A DNA stretch of 26,874 bases, taken from assembly GCA_934555865.1 (NCBI GenBank), contig CAKTFI010000014.1:1-26874 (forward strand), given 5' to 3'. Positions within the stretch are counted from its first letter, which is position 1. The number at the start of each line of letters is the position of its first letter. Origin of the DNA: an uncultured Christensenellaceae bacterium. GTDB taxonomy: Bacteria > Bacillota > Clostridia > Christensenellales > Christensenellaceae. The translations under genes and the position numbers were made by a program. The notes under the pieces are model-generated. The model made no database searches. It saw only the letters and a program-made list of their open reading frames with translations, and was not told the DNA's origin. Shown here piece after piece: positions 1-8,316 of the stretch.

Positions 1-1143
1 GCCTGTGACGAAGTGACGGCCGGCAAGCTGGACGAACACTTCCCGCTCGTGGTTTGGCAGACGGGCAGCGGCACGCAGTCCAACATGAACGCGAACGAGG
101 TCATCGCCAACCGCGGCAATGAGATCCTCGGCAAGAAGCTGTTGCACCCGAACGACGACATCAACATGAGCCAGTCCTCGAACGACACCTTCCCGACGGC
201 GATGCACATCTCCGCCGTGACCGTGCTGGAGGACAAGGTGATCCCGGCGGTTGACCTGCTGATCGCGACCTTCCGCCGCTTGGAAGCGGAAAACGAAGGG
301 ATCGTCAAGAGCGGCCGCACGCATTTGCAGGACGCGACGCCCATCAAGTTCTCGCAGGAGATCAGCGGCTGGCGTTCCTCCCTCGAAAAGGACAAGAAGC
401 TCATCGAGCTGGCACTGCCAGAGCTCAAGGAGCTGGCGCTCGGCGGCACGGCGGTCGGCACCGGCCTCAATACCCCGAAGGGCTTTGACACCGAGGTCGC
501 GAAGGCGGTCTCCGAATTGACCGGCAAGCAGTTTGTGACGGCGCCGAATAAGTTCCACGCCCTCACGAGCAAGGACGAGATCGTGTTTGCGCACGGCGCG
601 CTGAAGGCGCTGGCGGCGGATATGATGAAGATCGCCAACGATGTGCGCTGGCTGGCGAGCGGCCCGCGCGACGGCCTGGGGGAGATCCGCATCCCGGAAA
701 ACGAACCGGGTTCTTCCATCATGCCGGGCAAGGTCAACCCGACGCAGTGCGAGGCAGTGACGATGGTGGCCGTGCAAGTCATGGGCAACGATGTCGCCGT
801 GGGCATGGCGGCGTCGCAGGGGAACTTCGAACTCAATGTGTTCATGCCGGTGTGCATCTACAACTTCCTGCAGTCGGCACGGCTGTTGGCAGAGGCGATC
901 GTTTCCTTCAACAACAACTGTGCGGTCGGCATCCAGGCCAACCGGGAGAAGATGCACCACAACCTGCACAACTCCCTCATGCTGGTGACGGCGCTCAACC
1001 CCTATATCGGCTATGAGAATGCGGCGAAGACGGCCAAGAAAGCATTCCACGATAATATTTCCCTGAAGGAAGCCTGTGTGGAGCTTGGGTTCCTCACGGC
1101 GGAAAAATTCGACGAGGTGTTTCATCCGGAGCAGATGGTCTAA
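1..1143 (+). CDS. fumC: Class II fumarate hydratase, 5'-truncated by window edge
   Basis: Interconverts fumarate and (S)-malate in the cytoplasm as a homotetramer. The reading frame is open from base 1, giving about 380 residues, so roughly 80 N-terminal residues lie outside the window; the GTG at 13 is internal. Visible family motifs are [15 protein letters not shown], the substrate-binding [21 protein letters not shown] with the catalytic-pair histidine, GTAVGTGLN, and the fumarase/aspartase signature [15 protein letters not shown], whose flexible loop carries the catalytic serine. The gene ends 42 bp before hdrB with no terminator between, so it probably heads or joins the Hdr/fumarate reductase operon and supplies fumarate to it. 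The [10 protein letters not shown] loop is shared with aspartase and argininosuccinate lyase, but the N-terminal motif and the context favour fumarase. Confidence 0.93.
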   Translation, partial: ACDEVTAGKLDEHFPLVVWQTGSGTQSNMNANEVIANRGNEILGKKLLHPNDDINMSQSSNDTFPTAMHISAVTVLEDKVIPAVDLLIATFRRLEAENEGIVKSGRTHLQDATPIKFSQEISGWRSSLEKDKKLIELALPELKELALGGTAVGTGLNTPKGFDTEVAKAVSELTGKQFVTAPNKFHALTSKDEIVFAHGALKALAADMMKIANDVRWLASGPRDGLGEIRIPENEPGSSIMPGKVNPTQCEAVTMVAVQVMGNDVAVGMAASQGNFELNVFMPVCIYNFLQSARLLAEAIVSFNNNCAVGIQANREKMHHNLHNSLMLVTALNPYIGYENAAKTAKKAFHDNISLKEACVELGFLTAEKFDEVFHPEQMV

Positions 1144-1185
1144 GCGGTCCGGAGAAATGCGAACAAGTAGAGGAGAAAATAGACG

Positions 1186-1965
1186 ATGACTTTTAGCTAT
1201 TATCCCGGCTGTACACTGAAAACGAAGGCGAAGGATCTGAACCGCTATGCATGCGCCAGCGCCGAGGCGTTGGGCATTGAGCTGGCAGAGCTTCCGGATT
1301 GGCAGTGCTGCGGCGGCGCATACCCGATGGCGAGAGACGAAATGGCGACAAAGCTCTCTTCCGTGCGCGCGCTGGCGTCGGCAAGGGATCTGGGCAATGA
1401 CCTCATTACGCTTTGCTCGGCCTGCCACAATGTCCTGAAGCAGGTCAACAACGACATGCAGCAGGACGAAAACATCATCACCAAGGTCAACAATTATCTG
1501 CAACTCGACACGCCCTATCACGGCGAGACCAAGGTGATCCACTATCTGGAAATGCTGCGCGATGTCGTCGGGTTTGACGAGATCGCAAAGCGTGTGGTCA
1601 ATCCCCTGAAGGGCAAGAAGATCGCGGCCTATTACGGCTGCCTGCTCCTGCGCCCGGGCAAGGTGATGCATCCGGAAAATCCGAAGATCATGGAGGACTT
1701 CATCCGCGCGATCGGCGCAGAACCGGTCGTGTACCCCTACCGCAACGAATGCTGCGGCGGATACCTCACGATGGAAGACCGCGCCCTGGCACAGAAGAAG
1801 AGCAACACCGTCATGGGCAGCGCCGAGGAATTCGGCGCGGAACTGATGATCACCGCTTGCCCGCTCTGCCTGTACAACCTGCGCAAGAACGCGACCGAGC
1901 ACGACATCCCGGTCGTATACTTCACAGAGCTGCTGGCGGAAGCGCTGGGCGTGAAGGAGGACTGA
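1186..1965 (+). CDS. hdrB: Heterodisulfide reductase subunit B-like, CCG-domain protein
   Basis: 259 residues with two complete cysteine-rich CCG domains: C9, C41-C42, C77, C80 and C152, C189-C190, C225, C228. In HdrB proteins these ligate the noncubane [4Fe-4S] clusters that reduce a disulfide or pass electrons to another acceptor. All ligands are present, so the subunit looks redox-competent. It is soluble, with no membrane segment. The start ATG has an AGAGGAG-like site 12 nt upstream. It sits 1 bp before hdrC and is followed by hdrA, the usual HdrABC set. The natural acceptor is unknown: methanogen coenzymes M and B are not expected in this kind of bacterium. I infer either a different thiol/disulfide or transfer to the downstream fumarate reductase. 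Confidence 0.9.
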   Translation: MTFSYYPGCTLKTKAKDLNRYACASAEALGIELAELPDWQCCGGAYPMARDEMATKLSSVRALASARDLGNDLITLCSACHNVLKQVNNDMQQDENIITKVNNYLQLDTPYHGETKVIHYLEMLRDVVGFDEIAKRVVNPLKGKKIAAYYGCLLLRPGKVMHPENPKIMEDFIRAIGAEPVVYPYRNECCGGYLTMEDRALAQKKSNTVMGSAEEFGAELMITACPLCLYNLRKNATEHDIPVVYFTELLAEALGVKED

Positions 1966-1966
1966 C

Positions 1967-2356
1967 ATGGAAAATAAAGAGAGACAAAAAGAGCAGATCC
2001 TGCGTACGAGCGGCGTCAATGTGTTAAAGTGCATGCGCTGCGGCAAGTGCTCCGGGACATGCCCTTCCTATGACGAGATGGAATACCATCCGCATCAGTT
2101 CGTATACATGGTTGAGCGCGGAGAGATCGAACCGCTCTTGAACTCGAAGTCCATTTACAAATGCTTGTCCTGCTTTGCTTGTGTGGAGCGCTGCCCGCGC
2201 GGGGTAGAGCCCGCCAAGATCGTCGAGGCGATCCGCCTGGAAGTGATCCGCAAGCAGGGTGCCAACCATCTGAAACCCAACCAGATCCCGGAACTTCTGG
2301 ACGAAGACCTGCCGCAGCAGGCGATCGTCACGGCGTTCCGCAAGTACAGCAAGTGA
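1967..2356 (+). CDS. hdrC: Heterodisulfide reductase subunit C-like, 2x[4Fe-4S]
   Basis: 129-residue ferredoxin-type protein with two classic [4Fe-4S] motifs, C22-C25-C28-C32-P and C66-C69-C72-C76-P, in the helical HdrC/GlpC arrangement. In HdrABC complexes HdrC wires the flavin of HdrA to the noncubane clusters of HdrB. The ATG follows the hdrB stop codon by one base, and a GGAGG lies inside the end of hdrB, so the two are translationally coupled. It is shorter than many archaeal HdrC proteins, with only a short tail after the second cluster. No transmembrane segment is seen, which separates it from membrane HdrE-type or GlpC-type systems. Assignment is firm because of the immediate hdrB/hdrA neighbours. 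Confidence 0.9.
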   Translation: MENKERQKEQILRTSGVNVLKCMRCGKCSGTCPSYDEMEYHPHQFVYMVERGEIEPLLNSKSIYKCLSCFACVERCPRGVEPAKIVEAIRLEVIRKQGANHLKPNQIPELLDEDLPQQAIVTAFRKYSK

Positions 2357-2366
2357 GGAGGATAGC

Positions 2367-4361
2367 ATGCAGAAAATAGGCGTATTTGTATGTTGGTGCG
2401 GCAGCAACATCGCCGCGACCGTAGATGTCGCCGCTGTGGCAGAGACTCTGAGCCACGAACCGGGCGTTGTCTATGCGACAAACTATCAATATATGTGCTC
2501 GGAAGCCGGGCAGAACATGATCAAGGACGCGATCAAGGAATATGGCTTGAACGGGGTGGTCATCTGCTCCTGCTCACCGCGTATGCACGAAGCGACCTTC
2601 CGCAAGACGGCGGCCGCCGCGGGCCTCAACCCGTATATGGTCGAGATCGCGAACATCCGTGAGCAGTGCTCCTGGATCCACAAGGACAAGGTGACGGCGA
2701 CGGAAAAGGCCATCATCCTGGGCCGCGCAGCCATTGCAAAGGTGCACCTGAACGCACCTCTGACGGCCAGCGAGAGCCCGGTCGTCAAGCGCGCGCTCGT
2801 CATCGGCGGCGGCATCGCCGGCATCCAGACGGCGCTGGACATTGCGGACGCCGGGTTTGAAGTCGACATCGTGGAAAAATCCCCGACGATTGGCGGCAAG
2901 ATGTCGCAGCTGGACAAAACCTTCCCGACACTGGACTGCGCTGCCTGCATCCTGACCCCGAAGATGGTGGATGTCGCGCAGAACGACAAGATCAAGATCT
3001 ATTCCTACAGCGAAGTGGCGGCGGTCAAGGGCTTTGTCGGCAACTTCAATGTGACGATCAAGAAGAAGGCGCGCTATGTCAACGAAGCGGCCTGCACCGG
3101 CTGCGGTCTATGTACCGAAAAGTGCCCGCAGAGAAATGTCCCGAACGAATTCAACCTGGGGATGGACAAGCGCCGCGCGATCTATATCCCGTTTGCGCAG
3201 GCGGTCCCGAAGGTCGCGACGATCGACCCGAATTACTGCACCAAGCTTAAGACGGGCAAGTGCGGCGTGTGCTCCAAGGTCTGCACAGCCGGCGCGATCG
3301 ATTATACGCAGAAGGACGAATTGATCGAGCAGAAGTATGGCGCGATCGTGGTAGCGACCGGCTACAACCCCATCAAGTTGGATCAGTTTGATGAGTTTGC
3401 CTATGCGCAGAGCCCGGATGTCGTGACCTCGCTGGAATTCGAGCGCATCATGAACGCGGCTGGCCCGACGAGCGGCCAGCTGCTGCGTCCCTCGGACGGC
3501 AAGCACCCGCACACGCTGGTGTTCGTGCAGTGCGTGGGCAGCCGCGATACCTCTGGCTGTGGCAAGCCGTATTGCTCGAAGATCTGCTGCATGTACACGG
3601 CCAAGCACGCGATGTTGGTGCGTGAAAAGTATCCGGATACGGATGTCTATGTGTTCTACATCGATGTGCGTACGCCCGGTAAGAACTTTGACGAATTCTA
3701 TCGCCGCGCGGCAGAGGAATACGGCGTGCATTATGTGAAGGGTATGGTCGGTAAGGTCGCGCCCAAGGCGGATGGCACGCTCATGGTACAGGCTTCCGAC
3801 CTGATCGCCAACGAACAGCTGCATATCAATGCGGACATGGTCATTTTGGCGGCGGCGATCGAACCGGATAAGAGCGCGCGCCCCCTGGCGACGATGCTCA
3901 CGGCCAGCATGGATACGAACGACTTCTTCACGGAAGCACACCCCAAGCTGCGCCCGGTGGAGAGCCCGACGGCAGGCATCTTCCTGTCCGGCGCCTGCCA
4001 GGGCCCGAAGGATATTCCGGAGACGGTCTCGCAGGCGAGTGCGGCGGCGGCAAAGGTCATCGGCCTCCTGGCCAAGAACGCGCTCACGGGCAACCCCTGC
4101 GTCGCGCATTCCGATGAAATGATGTGCAACGGCTGCTCCTCCTGTGAAAAGGTCTGCCCCTACGGTGCAATCACCTATTCGGATAAGGAATTCCGTATGC
4201 CGAACCGTACGACGGTCATTCGCCGCGTAGCGACAGTCAACGAGGCAGTCTGTCAGGGCTGCGGCGCCTGCACGGTCGCCTGCCCGTCCGGCGCGATGGA
4301 CCTCAAGGGCTTCTCGAACAGCCAGATTATGGCGGAGGTTGATGCGATATTATGCAAGTAA
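2367..4361 (+). CDS. hdrA: Heterodisulfide reductase subunit A-like, electron-bifurcating flavoprotein
   Basis: 664 residues, the normal HdrA length. Domains in order: N-terminal HdrA domain (about 1-140, with cysteines at 9, 11, 44, 68 and 70); thioredoxin-reductase-like FAD domain with GGGIAG at 147-152 and a CAAC motif at 191-194; an inserted ferredoxin motif at C243/246/249/253 with further cysteines near 290-300; second half of the FAD domain with a conserved FVQCVGSRD; and a C-terminal bacterial-type ferredoxin with two [4Fe-4S] sites (587/590/593/597 and 629/632/635/639). In characterised complexes the HdrA flavin is the bifurcation site, and the C-terminal clusters hand low-potential electrons to ferredoxin. 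It follows hdrC by 10 bp and overlaps the next gene by 10 bp. Cytoplasmic. Function as a bifurcating flavoprotein is inferred from the family and the neighbours. Confidence 0.93.
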   Translation: MQKIGVFVCWCGSNIAATVDVAAVAETLSHEPGVVYATNYQYMCSEAGQNMIKDAIKEYGLNGVVICSCSPRMHEATFRKTAAAAGLNPYMVEIANIREQCSWIHKDKVTATEKAIILGRAAIAKVHLNAPLTASESPVVKRALVIGGGIAGIQTALDIADAGFEVDIVEKSPTIGGKMSQLDKTFPTLDCAACILTPKMVDVAQNDKIKIYSYSEVAAVKGFVGNFNVTIKKKARYVNEAACTGCGLCTEKCPQRNVPNEFNLGMDKRRAIYIPFAQAVPKVATIDPNYCTKLKTGKCGVCSKVCTAGAIDYTQKDELIEQKYGAIVVATGYNPIKLDQFDEFAYAQSPDVVTSLEFERIMNAAGPTSGQLLRPSDGKHPHTLVFVQCVGSRDTSGCGKPYCSKICCMYTAKHAMLVREKYPDTDVYVFYIDVRTPGKNFDEFYRRAAEEYGVHYVKGMVGKVAPKADGTLMVQASDLIANEQLHINADMVILAAAIEPDKSARPLATMLTASMDTNDFFTEAHPKLRPVESPTAGIFLSGACQGPKDIPETVSQASAAAAKVIGLLAKNALTGNPCVAHSDEMMCNGCSSCEKVCPYGAITYSDKEFRMPNRTTVIRRVATVNEAVCQGCGACTVACPSGAMDLKGFSNSQIMAEVDAILCK

Positions 4362-4792
4362 GTGAAACGAAAGAATTTAGACCGAAAATTGTGGCCTTCT
4401 GCTGCAACTGGTGTTCTTATGCGGGGGCTGACCTGGCGGGGACGAACCGCCTCAACTACCCGACGGATGTCAAGATCATCCGTGTTCCCTGTTCTTGCCG
4501 GGTAAACCCGATGTTTATCCTGCGCGCCTTCCAGCGCGGCGCCGACGGCGTCATCCTTTGCGGATGCCATCCGGGCGACTGCCACTATACGAGCGGCAAC
4601 TACTATGCAAGAAGAAGAATGACGCTGCTGTTCTCCATGCTCGACTATTTGGGCATCGAGAAGGAGCGGACGAGAGTGGAGTGGGTCTCCGCCGCCGAGG
4701 GCGCGAAATTCGCGGAAACGATGAACGACTTCGTGGCGACGATCACGAAGCTCGGCGAGAATAAGAGATTGGAGGATCTGAGATGCAAGTGA
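4352..4792 (+). CDS. flxD: MvhD/FlxD-like [2Fe-2S] adaptor protein
   Basis: 146 residues, matching the MvhD/FlxD/VhuD family: FCCNWCSYAGADLAG near the N terminus, then PCSCRVNP and GCHPGDCHY, giving the set of cysteines that hold a [2Fe-2S] cluster. The protein links an electron-input module (a hydrogenase in methanogens, a NAD(P)H module in Flx systems) to the HdrA flavin. Its start overlaps the end of hdrA by 10 bp and its end overlaps the next gene by 10 bp, so equal expression of the complex is likely. No hydrogenase large or small subunit of the Mvh type is nearby, so the electron donor here is most likely the NAD(P)H module encoded just downstream. Membership is clear; the symbol is taken from the Flx systems of sulfate reducers. 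Confidence 0.88.
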   Translation: MQVSETKEFRPKIVAFCCNWCSYAGADLAGTNRLNYPTDVKIIRVPCSCRVNPMFILRAFQRGADGVILCGCHPGDCHYTSGNYYARRRMTLLFSMLDYLGIEKERTRVEWVSAAEGAKFAETMNDFVATITKLGENKRLEDLRCK

Positions 4793-5760
4793 TGTTGGCT
4801 GAAAAGGCAAAAGAACTGCTGCAGAACGGAACGGTCAATCGTGTGCTCGGCTGGAAGAAGGGGGAATTTGCCTACGACATTACGCCGGCAATGTTCACGA
4901 CGGCGGAGCAGATTGACGCAGAGTTCGTATATGACGATTTCTGTGCAAACAATCTCTCGAAATATTTGATCCAGGAATCCCGCAAAGAGGGCAAGGTGCT
5001 TGTCTTCTTAAAGCCGTGCGATACCTACAGCTTCAACCAGCTTTTGAAGGAACACCGCATTTGGCGGGACAATGTCTATGTCGTGGGCATTCCCTGCGAC
5101 GGCAAGGCCGATGCGGACCGCTTAAAGGAGCAGGGTATCAAGGGCATCCTCGGCATCGAGTCCGATGCGGACGGCTTTGTGGTGCACACGCTGTACGGCG
5201 ACAAGAAGGTCGCGAAGGCTGACGCCCTCGCGGAGCGCTGCCTCAACTGCAAGAGCAAGAAGCATGTCGTCTATGACGAGCTGCTGGGCGAGGACGGCGA
5301 GGTCCAGGACAACCACCGCTTTGACATGGTGGAAAAGCTGGAAGCGATGACGCCGGACGAGCGGTTTGCCTTCTGGCGGGGCGAGCTTTCGCGCTGCATC
5401 CGCTGCAATGCCTGCCGCAATGTCTGCCCGGCCTGCTCCTGTGAAAACTGCGTATTCGACAACCCCAAGTCCGGCATTGCCAACAAGGCGGCGGCGGACA
5501 GCTTTGAGGAAAACATGTTCCACATCATCCGCGCGTTCCATGTGGCCGGCCGCTGCACGGACTGCGGCGAATGCTCGCGCGTCTGCCCGCAGAATATCCC
5601 GCTGCACCTGCTGAACCGCAAGTTCATCAAGGATATCAACGAGTTTTACGGCACCTTCCAGGCAGGCGAGGACACCGAAACCAGAGCGCCGCTCAATATC
5701 TATAACACCGAAGATGTCGAACCGAGCGTCGTATACCAAAAGGGAGGAAAGCACGAATGA
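4783..5760 (+). CDS. 4Fe-4S dicluster subunit of the Flx module (FlxB/AsrA-type)
   Basis: 325 residues. The N-terminal 200 residues carry FrhB/AsrA-like features, including a KPCD motif (78-81), IPCD (103-106) and a CLNC pair (153-156). The C-terminal part holds two ferredoxin motifs, C205/208/211/215 and C258/261/264/268. Three further cysteines at 218, 220 and 223 directly after the first motif could hold an additional site. It has a GGAGG 8 nt before the ATG, overlaps flxD by 10 bp and the next gene by 4 bp. As a soluble iron-sulfur subunit between the NAD(P)H-oxidising flavoprotein and FlxD/HdrA it would conduct electrons. The letter (FlxB versus FlxC) is not certain from sequence reading, so no symbol is given. 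Confidence 0.78.
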   Translation: MQVMLAEKAKELLQNGTVNRVLGWKKGEFAYDITPAMFTTAEQIDAEFVYDDFCANNLSKYLIQESRKEGKVLVFLKPCDTYSFNQLLKEHRIWRDNVYVVGIPCDGKADADRLKEQGIKGILGIESDADGFVVHTLYGDKKVAKADALAERCLNCKSKKHVVYDELLGEDGEVQDNHRFDMVEKLEAMTPDERFAFWRGELSRCIRCNACRNVCPACSCENCVFDNPKSGIANKAAADSFEENMFHIIRAFHVAGRCTDCGECSRVCPQNIPLHLLNRKFIKDINEFYGTFQAGEDTETRAPLNIYNTEDVEPSVVYQKGGKHE

Positions 5761-6782
5761 AAAAACTTTCCCTTGCAAAGTTAGATGCATTTTTTGCGGA
5801 GATCGCCCAGCACGAGGCACTGTATATCCCCGCAGAAAACAAAGGCGGCCAGGCGCAGTTCCAGCGTTGGCAGGAAGGCATGCAGCTTTCCCCGGATCAC
5901 AACACCGTGCGCAGCGCCAAGGATTTCTTCTTCCCGCAGACCGAGAATCTGGTCGATTTCAAGGTCAAGGGCAAGGAGATCGAGGTGATCGACCCGCGGA
6001 CGGAAAAGGAAGATTTTGTCGTGTTCGGGGTGCGCGCCTGCGATGTGCGCAGCTTCTCGATCCTCGACAAGGTCTTTTTGGCCAACCCGGTGGACACCTA
6101 TTATAAATCGCGCCGCGAGCATGGCACCATCCTGTCGCTGGCCTGCACGCAGCCGGAGGAGACCTGCTTCTGCAAGACCTTTGGCATCGACGCGGCACAG
6201 CCGGAAGGCGACGCGGCCATGTGGATGACGGAGGACGCCCTCTACCTGAGCGCGCAGACCGAAAAGGGCGAGGCGCTGTTGGCGCTTTGCGCGGATCTGC
6301 TGGAGGAAGCGGACGACGCCGCGGTCAAGGCGCAGCAGGCTGCGACGCGGGAAGTGATGGAAAAGCTCCCGCTTTCGAACCTCTCGACCAAGCACTTTGA
6401 AAACAAGGATCAGCTGGATGTCTTCTCCTCGAAGAAGTGGGCGGAGCTTTCGCAGGCCTGCCTGGGCTGCGGCACCTGCACCTTTGTGTGCCCGACCTGC
6501 CAGTGCTATGACATCCGCGATTTCAACACGGGCGACGGCATCAAGCGCTTCCGCTGCTGGGACAGCTGCATGTATTCGGACTTCACGAAGATGGCCGGCG
6601 GCCAGCCCCGGTTGACGCAGCTGGAACGCTTCCGCCAGCGGTTCATGCACAAGCTCGTGTATTTCCCGCTCAATAACGAAGGGGAATTCGGCTGCGTCGG
6701 CTGTGGGCGCTGCCTGCAGAAGTGCCCGATTTCCATGAACATTGTCAAAGTCATGAAGGCGCTGGAAGGAGAAGAAGAATGA
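5757..6782 (+). CDS. 4Fe-4S dicluster subunit of the Flx module (AsrA-type, FlxC-like)
   Basis: 341 residues, clearly like the alpha subunit of anaerobic sulfite reductase (AsrA) and the beta subunits of cytosolic NAD(P)H-linked hydrogenases. It has a long N-terminal domain with the VRACDVRSF motif, then C-terminal clusters CLGCGTCTFVCPTCQC and CVGCGRCLQKCP. Start and stop overlap the flanking genes by 4 bp each (ATGA type), indicating tight translational coupling. Together with the following AsrB-like flavoprotein it forms the usual NAD(P)H-input pair. There is no AsrC sirohaem subunit nearby, so sulfite reduction is not supported. The Hdr neighbours indicate an Flx-type role, carrying electrons from NAD(P)H to FlxD/HdrA. 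Confidence 0.82.
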   Translation: MKKLSLAKLDAFFAEIAQHEALYIPAENKGGQAQFQRWQEGMQLSPDHNTVRSAKDFFFPQTENLVDFKVKGKEIEVIDPRTEKEDFVVFGVRACDVRSFSILDKVFLANPVDTYYKSRREHGTILSLACTQPEETCFCKTFGIDAAQPEGDAAMWMTEDALYLSAQTEKGEALLALCADLLEEADDAAVKAQQAATREVMEKLPLSNLSTKHFENKDQLDVFSSKKWAELSQACLGCGTCTFVCPTCQCYDIRDFNTGDGIKRFRCWDSCMYSDFTKMAGGQPRLTQLERFRQRFMHKLVYFPLNNEGEFGCVGCGRCLQKCPISMNIVKVMKALEGEEE

Positions 6783-7606
6783 ATACAGAAGCATTGATTC
6801 CTCAGATTGGCGTGGTCACGGATATCCGCAAGGATACGCCGGATGTCAAGACATTCCGCGTGGTCGGCCTGGATGGGAAGAAAGTCTTTGAGCACATCCC
6901 CGGCCAGTGCGCCATGCTCTCCATGCCGGGCGTGGGCGAGGCGTTGTTTTCCATCACTTCTTCGCCGACCAACCGGGACTTTTTGGAATTCAGCATCAAG
7001 AAATGCGGCTGCGTGACTGAATGGCTGCACCAGATGGAGGTGGGCCAGCAGATTACGATCCGCGGGCCATATGGCAACGGCTTCCCGGTGGAATCGGCGC
7101 TCAAGGGTAAAGATCTGCTCTTCATCGCCGGCGGCATCGGTCTGGCGCCGTTGCGCTCTGTCATCAACTATGTGCGGGACAACCGCGCAAACTATGGCAG
7201 CGTGCAGATCATCTACGGTTCCCGTTCGAAGGATGACCTTGTGGATTATCAGGAGATCATCGACGAATGGATGGCGGACGCCGGCATCGAAGTCAACCTC
7301 ACGATCGACCGCGAACAGGAAGGCTGGGACGGCCATGTCGGGTTTGTCCCGAACTATGTCAAGGAGCTGAATCCGGACATCCGCAAGACGGTCCTCATGT
7401 GCGGCCCGCCCATCATGATCAAATTCACGCTGGCCGGCCTCAAAGAGCTTGGCTTCCAGGACACGCAGGTATATACGACGATGGAGCTGCGCATGAAATG
7501 CGGCATCGGCAAATGCGGCCGCTGCAACATCGGTTCCAAATATGTCTGCAAGGATGGCCCGGTATTCCGCTTCGATCAATTGGGCGAACTTCCGAACGAG
7601 TATTAA
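6779..7606 (+). CDS. flxA: NAD(P)H-oxidising FAD/[2Fe-2S] subunit (FlxA/AsrB-like)
   Basis: 275 residues of the ferredoxin-NADP reductase/PyrK/AsrB fold. The FAD-binding region is around 40-80 with the FSITSSPT stretch, a nucleotide-binding GGIGLAPLRSVI lies at 118-129, and a C-terminal [2Fe-2S] site is formed by C241, C246, C249 and C257. It is the probable entry point for NADH or NADPH into the Hdr complex; the cofactor preference cannot be read with confidence. I choose the ATG at 6779, which overlaps the preceding stop by 4 bp and follows GGAAGGAG, over longer in-frame options inside the upstream gene. A 21-bp gap with AAGGAG separates it from the next gene. AsrB alone would look similar, but the lack of AsrC and the HdrABC-FlxD context favour FlxA. 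Confidence 0.87.
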   Translation: MNTEALIPQIGVVTDIRKDTPDVKTFRVVGLDGKKVFEHIPGQCAMLSMPGVGEALFSITSSPTNRDFLEFSIKKCGCVTEWLHQMEVGQQITIRGPYGNGFPVESALKGKDLLFIAGGIGLAPLRSVINYVRDNRANYGSVQIIYGSRSKDDLVDYQEIIDEWMADAGIEVNLTIDREQEGWDGHVGFVPNYVKELNPDIRKTVLMCGPPIMIKFTLAGLKELGFQDTQVYTTMELRMKCGIGKCGRCNIGSKYVCKDGPVFRFDQLGELPNEY

Positions 7607-7627
7607 TATAAAGGAGAAGACAGGAAC

Positions 7628-8302
7628 ATGGAAAATATGGTAAATGTATTCCTGATGGGAAAGAAATATGAAGTGCCGGCCAGCCTGACCATCATGGGCG
7701 CCATGGAATATGCCGGTTATCAGCTGGTGCGCGGCTGCGGCTGCCGGAACGGCTTCTGCGGCGCCTGCGCGACCATCTACCGGATCAAGGGCGAGCGCGA
7801 ACTGCATGCCTGCCTGGCTTGCCAGACGCAGGTGCAGGAAAACATGTACATCGCGACGCTGCCGTTCTTCCCGCTGGAAAAGCAGGTCTATGATATCGAA
7901 AAGGTCAAGCCGACCGAGCAGATCATGATGCAGCTCTATCCGGAGATCTACAGCTGCATCGGCTGCAACGCCTGCACCAAGAGCTGCACGCAGGAGCTCA
8001 ATGTCATGCAGTACATCGCCTATGCGCAGCGCGGGGAATACGAGAAGTGCGCGGAAGAATCCTTCGACTGCGTCATGTGCGGCGTCTGCTCCTCCCGCTG
8101 CCCGGCGGGGATCTCGCATCCGCAGGTCGCCCTGCTGGCGCGCCGCCTGAACGGCAAGTACATCGCCCCCAAGGCAGAGCATCTGGAGCATCGCGTAGAG
8201 GAGATTCAGCACGGCGATTTCAACTCGCTCATCGAAAACCTCATGCAGAAGCCGATCGACGAACTCAAAGAACTCTATAACACCAGAGAGATCGAGAAAT
8301 AA
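7628..8302 (+). CDS. Fumarate reductase iron-sulfur subunit, TfrB/SdhB-like without CCG domain
   Basis: 224 residues. An N-terminal plant-type ferredoxin domain supplies [2Fe-2S] cysteines (C37, C39, C44, C47 and the downstream C62/C65). It is followed by two [4Fe-4S] motifs, C110/113/116/120 and C148/151/154/158. This is the order found in SdhB/FrdB and in the N-terminal half of the methanogen thiol:fumarate reductase subunit TfrB. The HdrB-like CCG half of TfrB is absent, but hdrB is a separate gene in the same operon. No quinone-binding membrane partner (SdhC/D) exists in the window, so electrons should come from a soluble donor, most simply HdrB/HdrC. AAGGAG precedes the ATG; the flavoprotein gene follows after 14 bp. 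Confidence 0.82.
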   Translation: MENMVNVFLMGKKYEVPASLTIMGAMEYAGYQLVRGCGCRNGFCGACATIYRIKGERELHACLACQTQVQENMYIATLPFFPLEKQVYDIEKVKPTEQIMMQLYPEIYSCIGCNACTKSCTQELNVMQYIAYAQRGEYEKCAEESFDCVMCGVCSSRCPAGISHPQVALLARRLNGKYIAPKAEHLEHRVEEIQHGDFNSLIENLMQKPIDELKELYNTREIEK

Positions 8303-8316
8303 GGAGGAATATCAGA

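Noticed and set aside
4783..7606. Anaerobic sulfite reductase (asrAB) operon
   Set aside because: The two last subunits resemble AsrA and AsrB, but there is no AsrC sirohaem subunit, and HdrABC and FlxD are encoded directly upstream.
6506..8212. 568-codon open frame on the minus strand opposite the FlxA and iron-sulfur genes
   Set aside because: Same reason: composition typical of a shadow frame, and the opposite strand encodes well-supported proteins.
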